Of a stretch of 51,284 nucleotides of DNA, positions 17,597-26,901 are shown one piece after another; the stretch's first letter is position 1; each line of letters opens with the position of its first letter. The DNA comes from Bacteroidota bacterium (lineage in GTDB: Bacteria > Bacteroidota > Bacteroidia > Cytophagales > Cytophagaceae), in contig JAEVZS010000001.1 in assembly GCA_023392125.1 (NCBI GenBank), positions 1 through 51,284 on the forward strand, read 5' to 3'. The notes beneath the pieces are model-generated. The model searched no databases, had not been told where the DNA came from, and saw only the letters and a list, made by a program, of their open reading frames with translations. Made by a program: the position numbers and the translations under genes.

Positions 17597-19162
17597 TTAA
17601 GGAAGATAGCTGCCCGCAAGTCTGGAAAAAGCAGATACTTCCTTTTCAATCCAGTCCGTATCTTTTCCCAGTATTTCTGCCATAATTCGGGCAACTTCCG
17701 GAGCTATACTCAGAGCGGCTCTGGTATCCATAAACAAAAGTCTTATACGGCGGGCCAGGAAATCTTCTATACAGACAGCCATTTCCTCTCTGACAGCCCA
17801 CACAACTTCTGCACAGGTGTAAGGATAATCCGGATGCAATTGCCGCGAAAGCTTGTCGCTGTTTCCGGAAAGCGCAGTAATTTTTTCTGCATCAGATCCA
17901 TAAGCCTTTAAATGATCAGGGTAGCCCGCACTGACAGATGTATAACCATGTATTTTTAGATCTCTGGTGATACATGCAGCCTTCTGCAGTTTTCCGATGC
18001 GTATGGCTTTGTCTACAGTATCTTCAGCCATTTTTCGGTATGTAGTCCATTTACCTCCTGTTATGGTCAGTAATCCGCTTGGAGATACGATAAGTTTGTG
18101 TCCTCTGGATATTTCTTTGGTTTTCTGATCGTTGTTGTGAGGAATTGCCAGAGGGCGTAATCCGGAGAACACGGAAAGTATATCGGAGATCTGTGGTTTT
18201 TTAGTCAGGTATTTTCCAAGATTGGACAGGATGAAATCAATTTCCTGTTTGCTGGCCACCGGTTCCTCGGAATGTTGATTTACAGGAATATCGGTAGTGC
18301 CTGCAAGTACTTTACCATGCCATGGTACGGCAAAAAGAACACGTCCGTCGTCGGTTTTGGGAAGCATCATGGCCTCTTTGCCCGGGAAAAAGGATTGATC
18401 GAGTACAATATGAGTGCCCTGACTTGGCCGGATGGTCGGTTTTTTGCCGGGACTGTCCATCTGTAATATGGAATCCGTAAAAACTCCGGTTGCATTGACA
18501 ACCACTCTTGCTTTGAGAGTATAAGCCATATCGGATATAAGGTCCCTGGCATAAACGGTATCAATAGCTCCCTTGCCTGATTTGGCGAGACCTGTTACTT
18601 TCATATAGTTAACCGGAAACCCACCGGCTTCTGAACAGGTTTGTGCGAGGCTGATTGCCAGCCGGGTATCATCAAACTTCCCGTCGTGGTAAACGATTCC
18701 GAAACGAAGTCCCTGCTGCTGAATGGCTGGCAGTAATCGTATAGTTTCCTGTCGGTCGATAATTTCTGATTTACCCAGACTTAGATTGCCTGATAACCAG
18801 TCATAAAGCTTTAGTCCGAACGCATAGTAAAACATCCGGAAAAATGAATATACCGGAATGACAAAACGTTGATTGGTAGTGAGATGAGGAGCGTTTTTAA
18901 GAAGTATTCCCCGTTCTTTCAGAGCTTCCAGAACGAGCTTCAGGTTTCCCTGCTCAAGGTATCTGACACCGCCGTGGACCAGCTTGGTACTGCGGCTTGA
19001 TGTTCCTTTGGCAAAATCCGACTGCTCGAGCAGCAGAGTCCTGAATCCCCGTGAGGCAGCATCGACAGCAACTCCCAAACCGGTAGCGCCTCCGCCTATT
19101 ACTATGATATCCCACTGCCCGTTGAAGGATCTTAAATAATTCAGATTTGCCTCTCTGTTCAT
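17597..19162 (-). CDS. glpD: glycerol-3-phosphate dehydrogenase, FAD-dependent
   Basis: Oxidises sn-glycerol-3-phosphate to dihydroxyacetone phosphate and passes electrons to quinone at the inner membrane. A 521-residue protein with the FAD-binding Rossmann motif VIGGGATGLGVAVDAASRG (about 17-35), the family stretch GTSSRSTKLVHGGVRYLEQG (about 54-73) and a C-terminal helical DAO_C domain. Length is typical. It is divergent from a glycerophosphodiesterase-family gene, an enzyme class that can release glycerol-3-phosphate, so the pair forms a logical catabolic unit. Confidence 0.95.
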   Translation of the reverse strand: MNREANLNYLRSFNGQWDIIVIGGGATGLGVAVDAASRGFRTLLLEQSDFAKGTSSRSTKLVHGGVRYLEQGNLKLVLEALKERGILLKNAPHLTTNQRFVIPVYSFFRMFYYAFGLKLYDWLSGNLSLGKSEIIDRQETIRLLPAIQQQGLRFGIVYHDGKFDDTRLAISLAQTCSEAGGFPVNYMKVTGLAKSGKGAIDTVYARDLISDMAYTLKARVVVNATGVFTDSILQMDSPGKKPTIRPSQGTHIVLDQSFFPGKEAMMLPKTDDGRVLFAVPWHGKVLAGTTDIPVNQHSEEPVASKQEIDFILSNLGKYLTKKPQISDILSVFSGLRPLAIPHNNDQKTKEISRGHKLIVSPSGLLTITGGKWTTYRKMAEDTVDKAIRIGKLQKAACITRDLKIHGYTSVSAGYPDHLKAYGSDAEKITALSGNSDKLSRQLHPDYPYTCAEVVWAVREEMAVCIEDFLARRIRLLFMDTRAALSIAPEVARIMAEILGKDTDWIEKEVSAFSRLAGSYLP

Positions 19163-19268
19163 GTAATGAAAACTTATGGCTATATTACACAGGAAAACGT
19201 TTTATTCCAACTATATTCGAAATTCCTGATTGTCTTTGTACCTGAATTGATTAAAGGAAGAATGCTAT

Positions 19269-20339
19269 ATGAACGTATTGCCTGCTGATTTGGTAATTGC
19301 GCACAGAGGAACTACATTCTGGGCCCCTGAGGAAACAGAAGCTGCCATGCGCTGGGCCAGAAATATCGGAGCTGATTATCTGGAGCTTGATCTGCAGCGA
19401 ACCAGAGATGGCTACCTGATTGCTCTGCATGACGAAAGCCTGGTGAGAACAACCAATATCGAAGACGTATTTCCGGATCGTATCAATGAGCCTGTTTCTT
19501 CTTTTCTGTATGAGGAGCTTCTTTTGCTTGATGCCGGTACCTGGTTTAATAAAGCCTGCCCGGACAGAGCACGGGACAGGTATACCGGACTGGAAATTCT
19601 GCTTCTGGAAGATGTTATCAATATTGCAGAAGGGAAAAAGATTAAAAGAGGGCCGGATGGAAAGCGGCTTATGCGTGAGCAGGCCGGAAGCAGGAAAATA
19701 CCATTGTATGAAGATGATCCTGCTGATAATGGCAACAGACCCGGGATATATGCGGAAACCAAAATACCTCAGCTTTTCCCCGGTATTGAAGATGATCTTG
19801 TCAGAGAACTGACGAGGATGGGATGGTACCATGAAAACCCGGAAATGTTGAAATTAATCGAGGTTCCGGGAAAGGTAAAAGTTGCCAATACGATATCCCG
19901 TCTTGTTTTGCAGACGTTCTCCAGAGACAGTCTTCAAAAGCTTAATCAGGTTTTCAGCGGTTATGTTCCCAAGTGTTTTTTATTGTGGCGCGGAGATACC
20001 GGGGATGATATTCCCGACGACTCATCCGTGAGCTATGAGACCTGGCTGAAATTCGGAGTAAAGCACGGAGCCACAATCGTAGGACCGAGTATCGGAGGCG
20101 GTCCTAATAATTATCCGGATCTTCTCACTTTGTGGCACATAGATATAATAAGAAAATACCCTCTGCAGATTCACGGATATTCATTTGATACATGGGAGCA
20201 AATGCGTCAATACGGAAATGACTGCCATGGTATGTTTACTAACCGGGCAGAGGAGACGCTGGTTTGGTATGGTAAAGCAAAAGATGAGCAGCAAAGTGGG
20301 CAGCGGGCTGTAAAAGCGTTAGCTGATCTGGGGTACTAA
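19269..20339 (+). CDS. glycerophosphodiester phosphodiesterase family protein
   Basis: A 356-residue protein with the GDPD TIM-barrel signature: HRGTTFWAPEET near residues 12-23 and YLELDLQRTRDGYLIALHDE (about 37-56), giving the catalytic His and the metal-binding Glu and Asp. It has no signal peptide, so it should act in the cytoplasm. GDPD enzymes hydrolyse deacylated phospholipids to glycerol-3-phosphate and an alcohol. The divergent neighbour glpD uses that product. An insertion near 110-160 makes it longer than the 250-residue minimal family. Its 3' end overlaps the convergent next gene by 21 nt. Confidence 0.85.
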   Translation: MNVLPADLVIAHRGTTFWAPEETEAAMRWARNIGADYLELDLQRTRDGYLIALHDESLVRTTNIEDVFPDRINEPVSSFLYEELLLLDAGTWFNKACPDRARDRYTGLEILLLEDVINIAEGKKIKRGPDGKRLMREQAGSRKIPLYEDDPADNGNRPGIYAETKIPQLFPGIEDDLVRELTRMGWYHENPEMLKLIEVPGKVKVANTISRLVLQTFSRDSLQKLNQVFSGYVPKCFLLWRGDTGDDIPDDSSVSYETWLKFGVKHGATIVGPSIGGGPNNYPDLLTLWHIDIIRKYPLQIHGYSFDTWEQMRQYGNDCHGMFTNRAEETLVWYGKAKDEQQSGQRAVKALADLGY

Positions 20340-21431
20340 AACCGGGTGTATACAGGGAATCTGAACGGTAAATCTGCTGCCCTTGTCTTTTTCGGAGAAA
20401 ACGTGAATCTGTCCGTTAATTTTCTGTACGGCTTCCTGGACAATATATAATCCGATACCGGAACCGGAGTTCTGAGTGGTGGCTCTGTAAAACATTTTAT
20501 AGATATCATTCAGATCCTGCTCATCGATTCCAATGCCATTGTCCTCTATTTCAATATAAGCGGTGGAGTTTTCAACCAGCACATTGATACGGATATACTT
20601 GTGCGGCTCATTGTGCTTCTGATATTTGATCGCGTTGGACAGAAGATTGTTTATAACTACCCTGATTCGGAATTCGTCCGTTACAAACGGCTCTTTGGCA
20701 TCTATTGTGCATTGAAAATCAATAGATGACGCGTTGTAATAATTGTTATAGCTTTTAATAGTTTCCCTGATGATTTTTTCAAAATCGATGGTTGTATAGC
20801 TGCTGGGAATACGGACATTTTTATAATAACTGATAATGTTCTCAATAAAAATCTCAAGCTGATTGATGCTATTGCTGATCATTGAAAAATATTTGTCCGG
20901 ATTCCGGTCTATACTTTCGAGACGGGCTACGTTCAGCAAACCTTTTATGGAAAGAATAGGAGCCTTCAGGTCATGAGAGGCACTGTAAATAAACCGATTG
21001 AGCTCTTCGTTGATCTTGTGAAGCTCTTTGTTTTTGAGATATAAATTACGTTTGGTACTGTATATTTCGTATGCGTTTTTTATAGCAATACGTATCTCAT
21101 GGTCATTCCAGGGTTTTTGGATATAACGATAGATATTGCCTTTGTTGATCGAATCAATAATTGTAGAAACATCGGTATATCCGGTCAGCAGAATTCGCAC
21201 AGGATCCGGGTACTTCTGAGCTACCTGTTCAAACAGCTCTATTCCGGTCATGCCAGGCATGCGCTGGTCTGCAATGATTACGTGTACCTGTTCTTTTTCC
21301 AGCAGGCTAAGAGCTTCCTGGCCGGAATTTGCAAGCAGAACTGTAAAGTCCAGCCGGAAGTTTGCCTTAAAACTGGAAAGATTGACAGATTCATCATCAA
21401 CATACAGTACTTTAATCAGCTCTTCTTCCAT
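20319..21431 (-). CDS. response regulator-histidine kinase hybrid (receiver first)
   Basis: A 370-residue protein with an N-terminal receiver domain (residues 5-120; acidic pair Asp12/Asp13, phospho-acceptor Asp55 in IIADQRMPG, Thr83, Lys106 in IQKPW), a coiled-coil linker (125-145), a HisKA domain with His153 in SASHDLKAPI, and a HATPase domain with EDNGIGID and SGSGIGLYIVQ. A receiver before a kinase suggests that phosphorylation by another kinase controls its own kinase activity. It starts 23 nt after the 7TMR-DISM kinase gene, which is the likely upstream partner. The receiver is closely related to that of the divergent single-domain regulator nearby. Confidence 0.9.
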   Translation of the reverse strand: MEEELIKVLYVDDESVNLSSFKANFRLDFTVLLANSGQEALSLLEKEQVHVIIADQRMPGMTGIELFEQVAQKYPDPVRILLTGYTDVSTIIDSINKGNIYRYIQKPWNDHEIRIAIKNAYEIYSTKRNLYLKNKELHKINEELNRFIYSASHDLKAPILSIKGLLNVARLESIDRNPDKYFSMISNSINQLEIFIENIISYYKNVRIPSSYTTIDFEKIIRETIKSYNNYYNASSIDFQCTIDAKEPFVTDEFRIRVVINNLLSNAIKYQKHNEPHKYIRINVLVENSTAYIEIEDNGIGIDEQDLNDIYKMFYRATTQNSGSGIGLYIVQEAVQKINGQIHVFSEKDKGSRFTVQIPCIHPVLVPQIS

Positions 21432-21454
21432 CGTTAATTTTTATATTGAGCAAA

Positions 21455-23650
21455 TTAACAAACATTTTTTTGATTTTTAGGAAGAATGAGAATGAATTCT
21501 GTTCCTTCACCTTCGGCTGAGTTGACCTGGATATCGCCGCCGTGGCTCTGGATAATACTGTATACAATAGATAAGCCAAGCCCCGTGCCTTCTCCGACAT
21601 CTTTTGTTGTAAAAAACGGTTCAAAAATTTTGCTTATAACACTCTGAGGAATGCCGGTTCCGTTATCCCTTATACTAATAGTTGCGTAACCATTATCGTC
21701 TTCGCCTGTGCTTATGACTATCAGGCCTTCTCCCGGTTTCTTATTGACTGCATGTACCGAGTTGCTTAGTATATTCATGAATACCTGGTTGATTTTTCCG
21801 GCATAGCATTCAATATCCTCATGGAGGTTATACTGCTTTACAACTTTTATATTATTTAGTTTATTGTTGAGCAGTATCAGGGTAGAATCAATGCCTTCAT
21901 GAATATTAACCAGCTTCAGCTCACTTTCATCAAGCCGTGAAAAATTGCGTAATCCTCTTACGATTTCAGTAGTCCGGGAGGCGCCTTCTTCTATTCCTTG
22001 CAGAATAGAATCAATTTCTTCTTTCAGGTAGGGCATATCCAGCCGCTTTTCCCAGGCATGTACAGTATCAAACTTTGATTTTATTTCCGGCTCCGATGAT
22101 ATGCCATGGTATTTGTCGAGAAGATCAAGTACAAAATTCATATCTCTTCTCAGGGGAGTTATACTGGAGCTTACAAAATTGATAGGATTATTTATTTCAT
22201 GCGCGATCCCTGCTGTAAGCTGACCCAGTGATGCCATTTTTTCTGATTCTACGAGCTTGGATTGTGTTTCTTTCAGATGTTTTAAGGCTATGGAAAGCTC
22301 ACTGTTGGTGCTTTTTAATTCCAGTGTACGTTCATTTACCTTCTTTTCAAGAATAAGATTTTGCTCAAGGATTAGTTTCTCATTTTCCTTAAGTGCATTG
22401 AAGGCTGCGGCCTGAGAAGCTTCTTTTTCTTTCTTGAGTACGTTGATCCTGTCGGCAAGGGCAAAGGACAGCAATATGACTTCAAAAGCGGAGCCTGCCT
22501 GCATCGTATATGCAGTAAAGTTGTTGTATGGCAGAATGCCCAGATTGGAAAGAACAAAAAAACATATCCCCACAAGAAAGATTGACCATGCTATCAGAAA
22601 GATCTTTGCCTGACGATCTCCCCGGATAGTAAGAATAATTCCGACAAAGAGAATGGAAACGGAACCAAAGCTTGCTATAAACTGGATAATCTGCAGACTT
22701 AATGTATAATATTCGATGATGCTGATCACCATGCTCAGAATATAGCATCCTATGAAAATATTTAGCAGGAAATTCATCCAGGGCGCCTGCTCTTTTACTC
22801 TTAAAAATCGTTTTAGAAATGCAGCAACAGCAATACCGCTGAATGCAGGAGTAAAAAATGTGCTTTGTGTAGCCAGCCACTGTGATTCCGGCCATAAATA
22901 TTTGAAAGTATATCCCTGAAGACAGGCCTGAGTAAGTCCTACTGTAAAGATATAAATTACATAATAGATGTAATTGGTGTCTTTTACAGTAAAGTACAGA
23001 AATATATTGTAAAAGAACATGGCGAGAATAATGCCGAAATAAATTCCGAATACAATATCTTTTGTAGCAATACCCTCCAGAATGGACTTTTGTGTGCCGA
23101 TTTGTGCCGGAATCTGAAGTTGTTCGGTATTCTTGATTTTTAAGTAATAGGTTTTGGTTTCATTGGGCAAAATGGGAAGATCAAACAGATAATGCGGATG
23201 ATCATAGTTCCGGTGTCCGTAATTCTGAAATTCACCAAGCAGCTCGGATGTGTAACCTTCTCCGTTGTAGTGAAACAATTCGATACGGTCGATAACCGGA
23301 TTCTGGACCTCCAGAACCAGCATTTCTTCCCGGGTAAGATTTTGTATAGTGAATTTTACCCAAAAAGTAGATTTGGAAATTCCAAGATTGGGTACTATTT
23401 GAGTATTTTCCTTAAAAGCTGGGTTTTTAAGAATGTCGTCCAGAGTCAGATTGTTTTCAAAATCTTCGAGAATATAAAAGTAGGGACTTATGGTTATATT
23501 TTTGACAGGGTCAGAATATTGAATGACACTTTGGGGTATTCCTGTCTGGGTATAAAGAAAAAATACCTGAAAAAAGAAAAAGCTTTTTATTAGGTACTTT
23601 GGGGTACTATATAGCCTGTTTAAGCTTATTTTTATTAATTGACAGATCAT
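21455..23650 (-). CDS. 7TMR-DISM sensor histidine kinase
   Basis: A roughly 731-residue membrane kinase. A signal peptide (about 20-38) precedes a periplasmic beta-sandwich domain (about 45-190; 7TMR-DISM extracellular type 2, carbohydrate-binding-like), seven membrane helices (about 196-400), a long coiled coil (400-470) and an NtrB-like HisKA with His484 in AGIAHEINNP, then a HATPase with NILSNSVHA, DNGTGIPQ and GTGLGLSIVYSI. It should sense a small extracellular or membrane ligand. The first ATG lies inside the upstream GNAT-like gene (44-nt overlap), and a later non-ATG start is possible because the signal peptide begins some 20 residues in. Confidence 0.88.
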   Translation of the reverse strand: MICQLIKISLNRLYSTPKYLIKSFFFFQVFFLYTQTGIPQSVIQYSDPVKNITISPYFYILEDFENNLTLDDILKNPAFKENTQIVPNLGISKSTFWVKFTIQNLTREEMLVLEVQNPVIDRIELFHYNGEGYTSELLGEFQNYGHRNYDHPHYLFDLPILPNETKTYYLKIKNTEQLQIPAQIGTQKSILEGIATKDIVFGIYFGIILAMFFYNIFLYFTVKDTNYIYYVIYIFTVGLTQACLQGYTFKYLWPESQWLATQSTFFTPAFSGIAVAAFLKRFLRVKEQAPWMNFLLNIFIGCYILSMVISIIEYYTLSLQIIQFIASFGSVSILFVGIILTIRGDRQAKIFLIAWSIFLVGICFFVLSNLGILPYNNFTAYTMQAGSAFEVILLSFALADRINVLKKEKEASQAAAFNALKENEKLILEQNLILEKKVNERTLELKSTNSELSIALKHLKETQSKLVESEKMASLGQLTAGIAHEINNPINFVSSSITPLRRDMNFVLDLLDKYHGISSEPEIKSKFDTVHAWEKRLDMPYLKEEIDSILQGIEEGASRTTEIVRGLRNFSRLDESELKLVNIHEGIDSTLILLNNKLNNIKVVKQYNLHEDIECYAGKINQVFMNILSNSVHAVNKKPGEGLIVISTGEDDNGYATISIRDNGTGIPQSVISKIFEPFFTTKDVGEGTGLGLSIVYSIIQSHGGDIQVNSAEGEGTEFILILPKNQKNVC

Positions 23651-24353
23651 ATTCGATGGATAGCGATCCCCGCAATGTCGTTTCGACTTTTAGTTGGTTT
23701 GGGGTGTTTCTTAAATCAAGAATAAACTCTCTTTCGGAAGGAAGGGTTTTGGAAAGCCCGATCGGGTCGTTCATAAGAAGAGCAGTGGCGATCAGATCAC
23801 TTTTGGGATAGTTGAAAGCTCCTCTGTTTCCGAGAGAGCGTTCGATTTCAAAACCGGATTTGAGGCAGTTGCGTAAAGTAGCGGGTGCGCAAAGAGCAAA
23901 TAAGGAGTTTATGTTGAGCTGGCTAACCACAGCAATGCTCGTCCGGCCCAGAAATATGCTTCCCAATCCGTACCCGGCGACCTCCCTGGAGTTCCACAAG
24001 CCGCATAGCTCACCGGTTCCGCCCTGGGATTTTTCGGCTACCAGCTGCGTTACATTGCTGTCAAGCTCGGCAATGGCATCTTCGATCGGCAGGGAGTGAA
24101 TACCATCAGCAATCTGAATCCGGGCGCCGCCATATACTTTGTCACCGTATAGCGACTCAAGCATGATGATATAGCAGTTGGGGTTATCCAGCCAGACAGG
24201 TTTGGCTGAGGTGATATGAGCTATATCAAAGACCTTGAGCACATGTTGATGACCCTCCAGGTATCTTTCGCAGGACAGACGATCGTCGACTGCTCTGAAG
24301 GCCCTAAATTTTAAGGCTTTAATTTCGTTAGCTGAGTCCAAAATAATATCCAT
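23607..24353 (-). CDS. GNAT-like acyltransferase-fold protein
   Basis: A 248-residue cytoplasmic protein that I cannot assign to a named family with certainty. The segment TGELCGLWNSREVAGYGLGS (about 113-132) followed by a helix reads like the beta4-motif A of a GNAT fold, and the N-terminal part (FRAFRAVDDRLSCERYLEGH, then IIMLESLYGDKVYGGARIQI) resembles the layout of N-acyl amino acid synthases and autoinducer synthases. It is co-transcribed between a ThiF/E1-like gene and a 7TMR-DISM kinase gene. Synthesis of a small acylated signal is my inference; a plain N-acyltransferase is the conservative call. Confidence 0.6.
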   Translation of the reverse strand: MDIILDSANEIKALKFRAFRAVDDRLSCERYLEGHQHVLKVFDIAHITSAKPVWLDNPNCYIIMLESLYGDKVYGGARIQIADGIHSLPIEDAIAELDSNVTQLVAEKSQGGTGELCGLWNSREVAGYGLGSIFLGRTSIAVVSQLNINSLFALCAPATLRNCLKSGFEIERSLGNRGAFNYPKSDLIATALLMNDPIGLSKTLPSEREFILDLRNTPNQLKVETTLRGSLSIEYDLSINKNKLKQAI

Positions 24354-24424
24354 TTATTGGTTCAAAGATACGTTAATATATGCAAGATAATTTAATTGTG
24401 TTAAAAATATTACATTAATATTGC

Positions 24425-25528
24425 TTATTTATCTCTGATTAAATCTTCAAGATCGATGAAGAATCGCCCCGAAATTTTCAGATTTCCTGTAAAAATACGA
24501 CGACAAATATCGGCTGAAATACCACCACCAAGTACTACTGCTGATGCAAGCTGAGGCCAGGTGGTAATTGTTTTACCGATCTGATTCAGTGAGTATTTCA
24601 TTCGATCAGAAAGTGTTTCATAACCAGCAATAGAAAAAATGTAAGGCAAAATTTCCTCTTTTGTTTTTTCTTTTATGAGATCGTAAGTTAATCCCGGAAC
24701 TTTTCCGTGAAAAAGCGGACGATCAGGCTCAAGATCAAAACGCTCAATATCTATGGTGGCTCGGTCACTCGCTTCCATTAAAACCGGAATTCCATATTGT
24801 CTGGCTTTTTCCCGGCATAGGACTTTAATTTCAACTCCATCACACTCATCTATAATGATATCCAGCTTTCCATTGTTTGTTATAAACTGTTCTATATTAT
24901 CTTCTGTAATTCCTTCCGGGAATACAGTCACTTTCAGAAACGGATCTATTTCTGCGATTTCACGTGCTGTAATTACGACTTTTGACAACCCAAGGTTGTG
25001 TATACCGGTACGAATTCGATTCAGATTGCTTAATTCGATCGTATCAAAATCAGCTATGCGTATTTCGCCGAAGGAACGTTCTATTGCCATCGTTACGGCA
25101 ACAGATTGACCTACAGACATTCCGATTACTCCTACTCTCTTCTGTGAAAGAATGGCTTCTTCTTCCGGCGTAATCTTGAATAGATTTCTCGATGTACGTA
25201 ATTCTATAAATTCCTGCTCATCAAGTATGTGTACAATATTTGCAGACCAGGGATAATATACCCATACACCGTAATCTTTCGTATCTGTGCCGTTTAGAAG
25301 CCCGGCTACGGCTTCTGAAAGCTGGTGACCTGAAAGTTTTTTATCCGGGTTTCTGATCTTGACTAATTCAGAAAGCTGGCTTTTTATCTCGTCGAAGATT
25401 CTGATATGTGGATCTTTTTGTAGCAATTCATTGAATAAAAGCCTGTCATCCGGATTGTACAAGCGAAAAAAAGAGGGGTGAATGCAGGCCTCTGCAATTT
25501 TGTCAGGGGTAGTAGAGTGTTTATTCAT
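24425..25528 (-). CDS. ThiF/E1-like adenylyltransferase (Rv1355c-like N-terminal half)
   Basis: A 367-residue protein with a ThiF/MoeB/E1 Rossmann domain: VGVIGMSVGQSVAVTMAI (about 132-149), the IADFDTIELSNLNRIRTG segment (about 158-175) and DIIIDECDGVEIKVLCREKA (about 223-242). E1-like enzymes adenylate a carboxylate, usually the C-terminus of a ubiquitin-like protein or an amino acid. The paired CxxC zinc motif of MoeB is absent. It looks like the ThiF part of Rv1355c-family proteins, which as I recall are often twice as long with a nitroreductase-like half; that half is missing here. It is the first gene of a four-gene operon. Confidence 0.75.
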   Translation of the reverse strand: MNKHSTTPDKIAEACIHPSFFRLYNPDDRLLFNELLQKDPHIRIFDEIKSQLSELVKIRNPDKKLSGHQLSEAVAGLLNGTDTKDYGVWVYYPWSANIVHILDEQEFIELRTSRNLFKITPEEEAILSQKRVGVIGMSVGQSVAVTMAIERSFGEIRIADFDTIELSNLNRIRTGIHNLGLSKVVITAREIAEIDPFLKVTVFPEGITEDNIEQFITNNGKLDIIIDECDGVEIKVLCREKARQYGIPVLMEASDRATIDIERFDLEPDRPLFHGKVPGLTYDLIKEKTKEEILPYIFSIAGYETLSDRMKYSLNQIGKTITTWPQLASAVVLGGGISADICRRIFTGNLKISGRFFIDLEDLIRDK

Positions 25529-25548
25529 AGCAGACGAATTTACCGAAT

Positions 25549-25588
25549 ATTGTCCTAAAAAGTTATGTTATTTTAAGTGATTGTCCTA
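25549..25588. promoter_or_regulatory. two direct repeats in the ThiF operon promoter
   Basis: ATTGTCCTA occurs at 25549 and again at 25580, exactly 31 bp apart, about three helical turns, just upstream of the ThiF-like gene and in the intergenic region shared with the divergent response regulator. The spacing suits two copies of a regulator on one face of DNA. No regulator is identified. Confidence 0.4.
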
Positions 25589-25727
25589 TCTGAAGTAGTT
25601 TTTTTGCATTGTTTACATATATTATCTTAATATAATTAAGATTTTTAATAAATTGTACTATTGTTTCAGTCGTTGTATTTTAAAGACGTTTTTCCGTACT
25701 CCAGAAAAAAATAAGAAGAAATAATTT

Positions 25728-26192
25728 ATGGATAATATTTTAATCAATGTCCTGTACGTAGATGATGAAATTAATAATCTCAATATGTTCAAGGCAACAT
25801 TTCGGTTTACTTATAATGTGTTTATTGCCAACTCTCCGGCAGAAGGCGTAAAAATTCTTGATGAGAATGAGATTCATGTTATAATTACCGATCAGCGTAT
25901 GCCTGAAATGACGGGAGTACAGTTTTTAAAGTCTATTCTTGACAAACATCCTGAACCGATCAGAATATTACTGACTGGCTACAGTGATATTAATGCTGTG
26001 ATTGATGCTGTTAATCAGGGACAGATTTATCAATATATAAGCAAGCCCTGGGATGAAAACCAGATAAAGCTTGTTATTGAGAAAGCCTTTGAAGTTTTTT
26101 CTCTGAGAAAAGAAAATAAGGAATTACTTAAGAAACTGACTCAGGCAAATCAGCAGCTTGAGTTTCTTTTGAGACAGAAGCTGATTTCATAA
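25728..26192 (+). CDS. single-domain response regulator with C-terminal helix
   Basis: A 154-residue protein consisting of a receiver domain (Asp12/Asp13, phospho-Asp55 in IITDQRMPE, Thr83, Lys106 in ISKPW) and a charged coiled-coil tail (about 125-154, RKENKELLKKLTQANQQL) without DNA-binding or enzymatic output. It closely resembles the receiver of the hybrid kinase encoded by the divergent operon, down to the LLTGYSD and YQYISKPWDE motifs, so the two are paralogues. It may shuttle or buffer phosphate between the kinases of this locus. Confidence 0.88.
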   Translation: MDNILINVLYVDDEINNLNMFKATFRFTYNVFIANSPAEGVKILDENEIHVIITDQRMPEMTGVQFLKSILDKHPEPIRILLTGYSDINAVIDAVNQGQIYQYISKPWDENQIKLVIEKAFEVFSLRKENKELLKKLTQANQQLEFLLRQKLIS

Positions 26193-26841
26193 TTCTTTTT
26201 TATTCTCAGCCAGATTTCCATGACGTTGTATATCTATATCAGAAATACGACTGTCTGATAACGATTTTTCTGTCTTTATCCTTAATTATGTATGAAGATG
26301 GGGCGATTTGAAATAGTCCGGATTATTTGAAACAAAATAGTCCGGATTTTTTTATTGCGATAGAATCTGTATTGGCAGGATCACTATTTGATATATCACT
26401 TGTATATCTGATCGTCGGAAAAATGAAATTATATGATTTCATCGCGCTTATTTTTCATATGTATGACTATTTCTTACTGGTATATTTAGCAAAAACTCTT
26501 CATTACTTCCTGTATTGTTGTCTGATTAATTAATGTGGCTATGAATTTCTTTTTCTTTGGATTGAAATGCGGGATAGAGTATAAAAAGCTCTGATAATAA
26601 TTTCTTAGTTTTTTAATAATATTTTGATAATAAATTATTTATTGTAGTTGTTTGTCATGCTAGGGTGATAATAATGTATCCTTCCTTTTCTGCATAGGTC
26701 GCTTTTTCATAAATGCATATTGTTGTTTTTGATTTATCAGATGTAATTATTCAGGATAATTCTTGGATATTTTTTCAGTGTTTAAACTTTTTTATTGATT
26801 GGGTAAATGGATGGTTGAATTATCTGATTATTTATCATAAA
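26193..26841. other. AT-rich spacer with a short direct repeat
   Basis: About 650 nt without a convincing gene; a 68-codon frame on the plus strand has a hydrophobic, low-complexity product and is probably chance. The sequence AAATAGTCCGGATT occurs at about 26311 and again at about 26336, a 25-nt direct repeat of unknown meaning. Confidence 0.45.
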
Positions 26842-26872
26842 AAAGAGGCTGCCTGATAAGGGCAGCCTCTTT
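26842..26872 (-). terminator. terminator of the Ig-repeat gene
   Basis: AAAGAGGCTGCC pairs with GGCAGCCTCTTT around a 7-nt loop, with a U-run on the minus strand, about 30 nt past the stop codon. Confidence 0.88.
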
Positions 26873-26901
26873 ACTTTCAAAAATTAATAATTAAGAAATA
26901 A

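Noticed and set aside
26327..26533. 68-codon hydrophobic frame
   Set aside because: It lies in very AT-rich DNA, starts within a direct repeat and has no family or signal-peptide logic.
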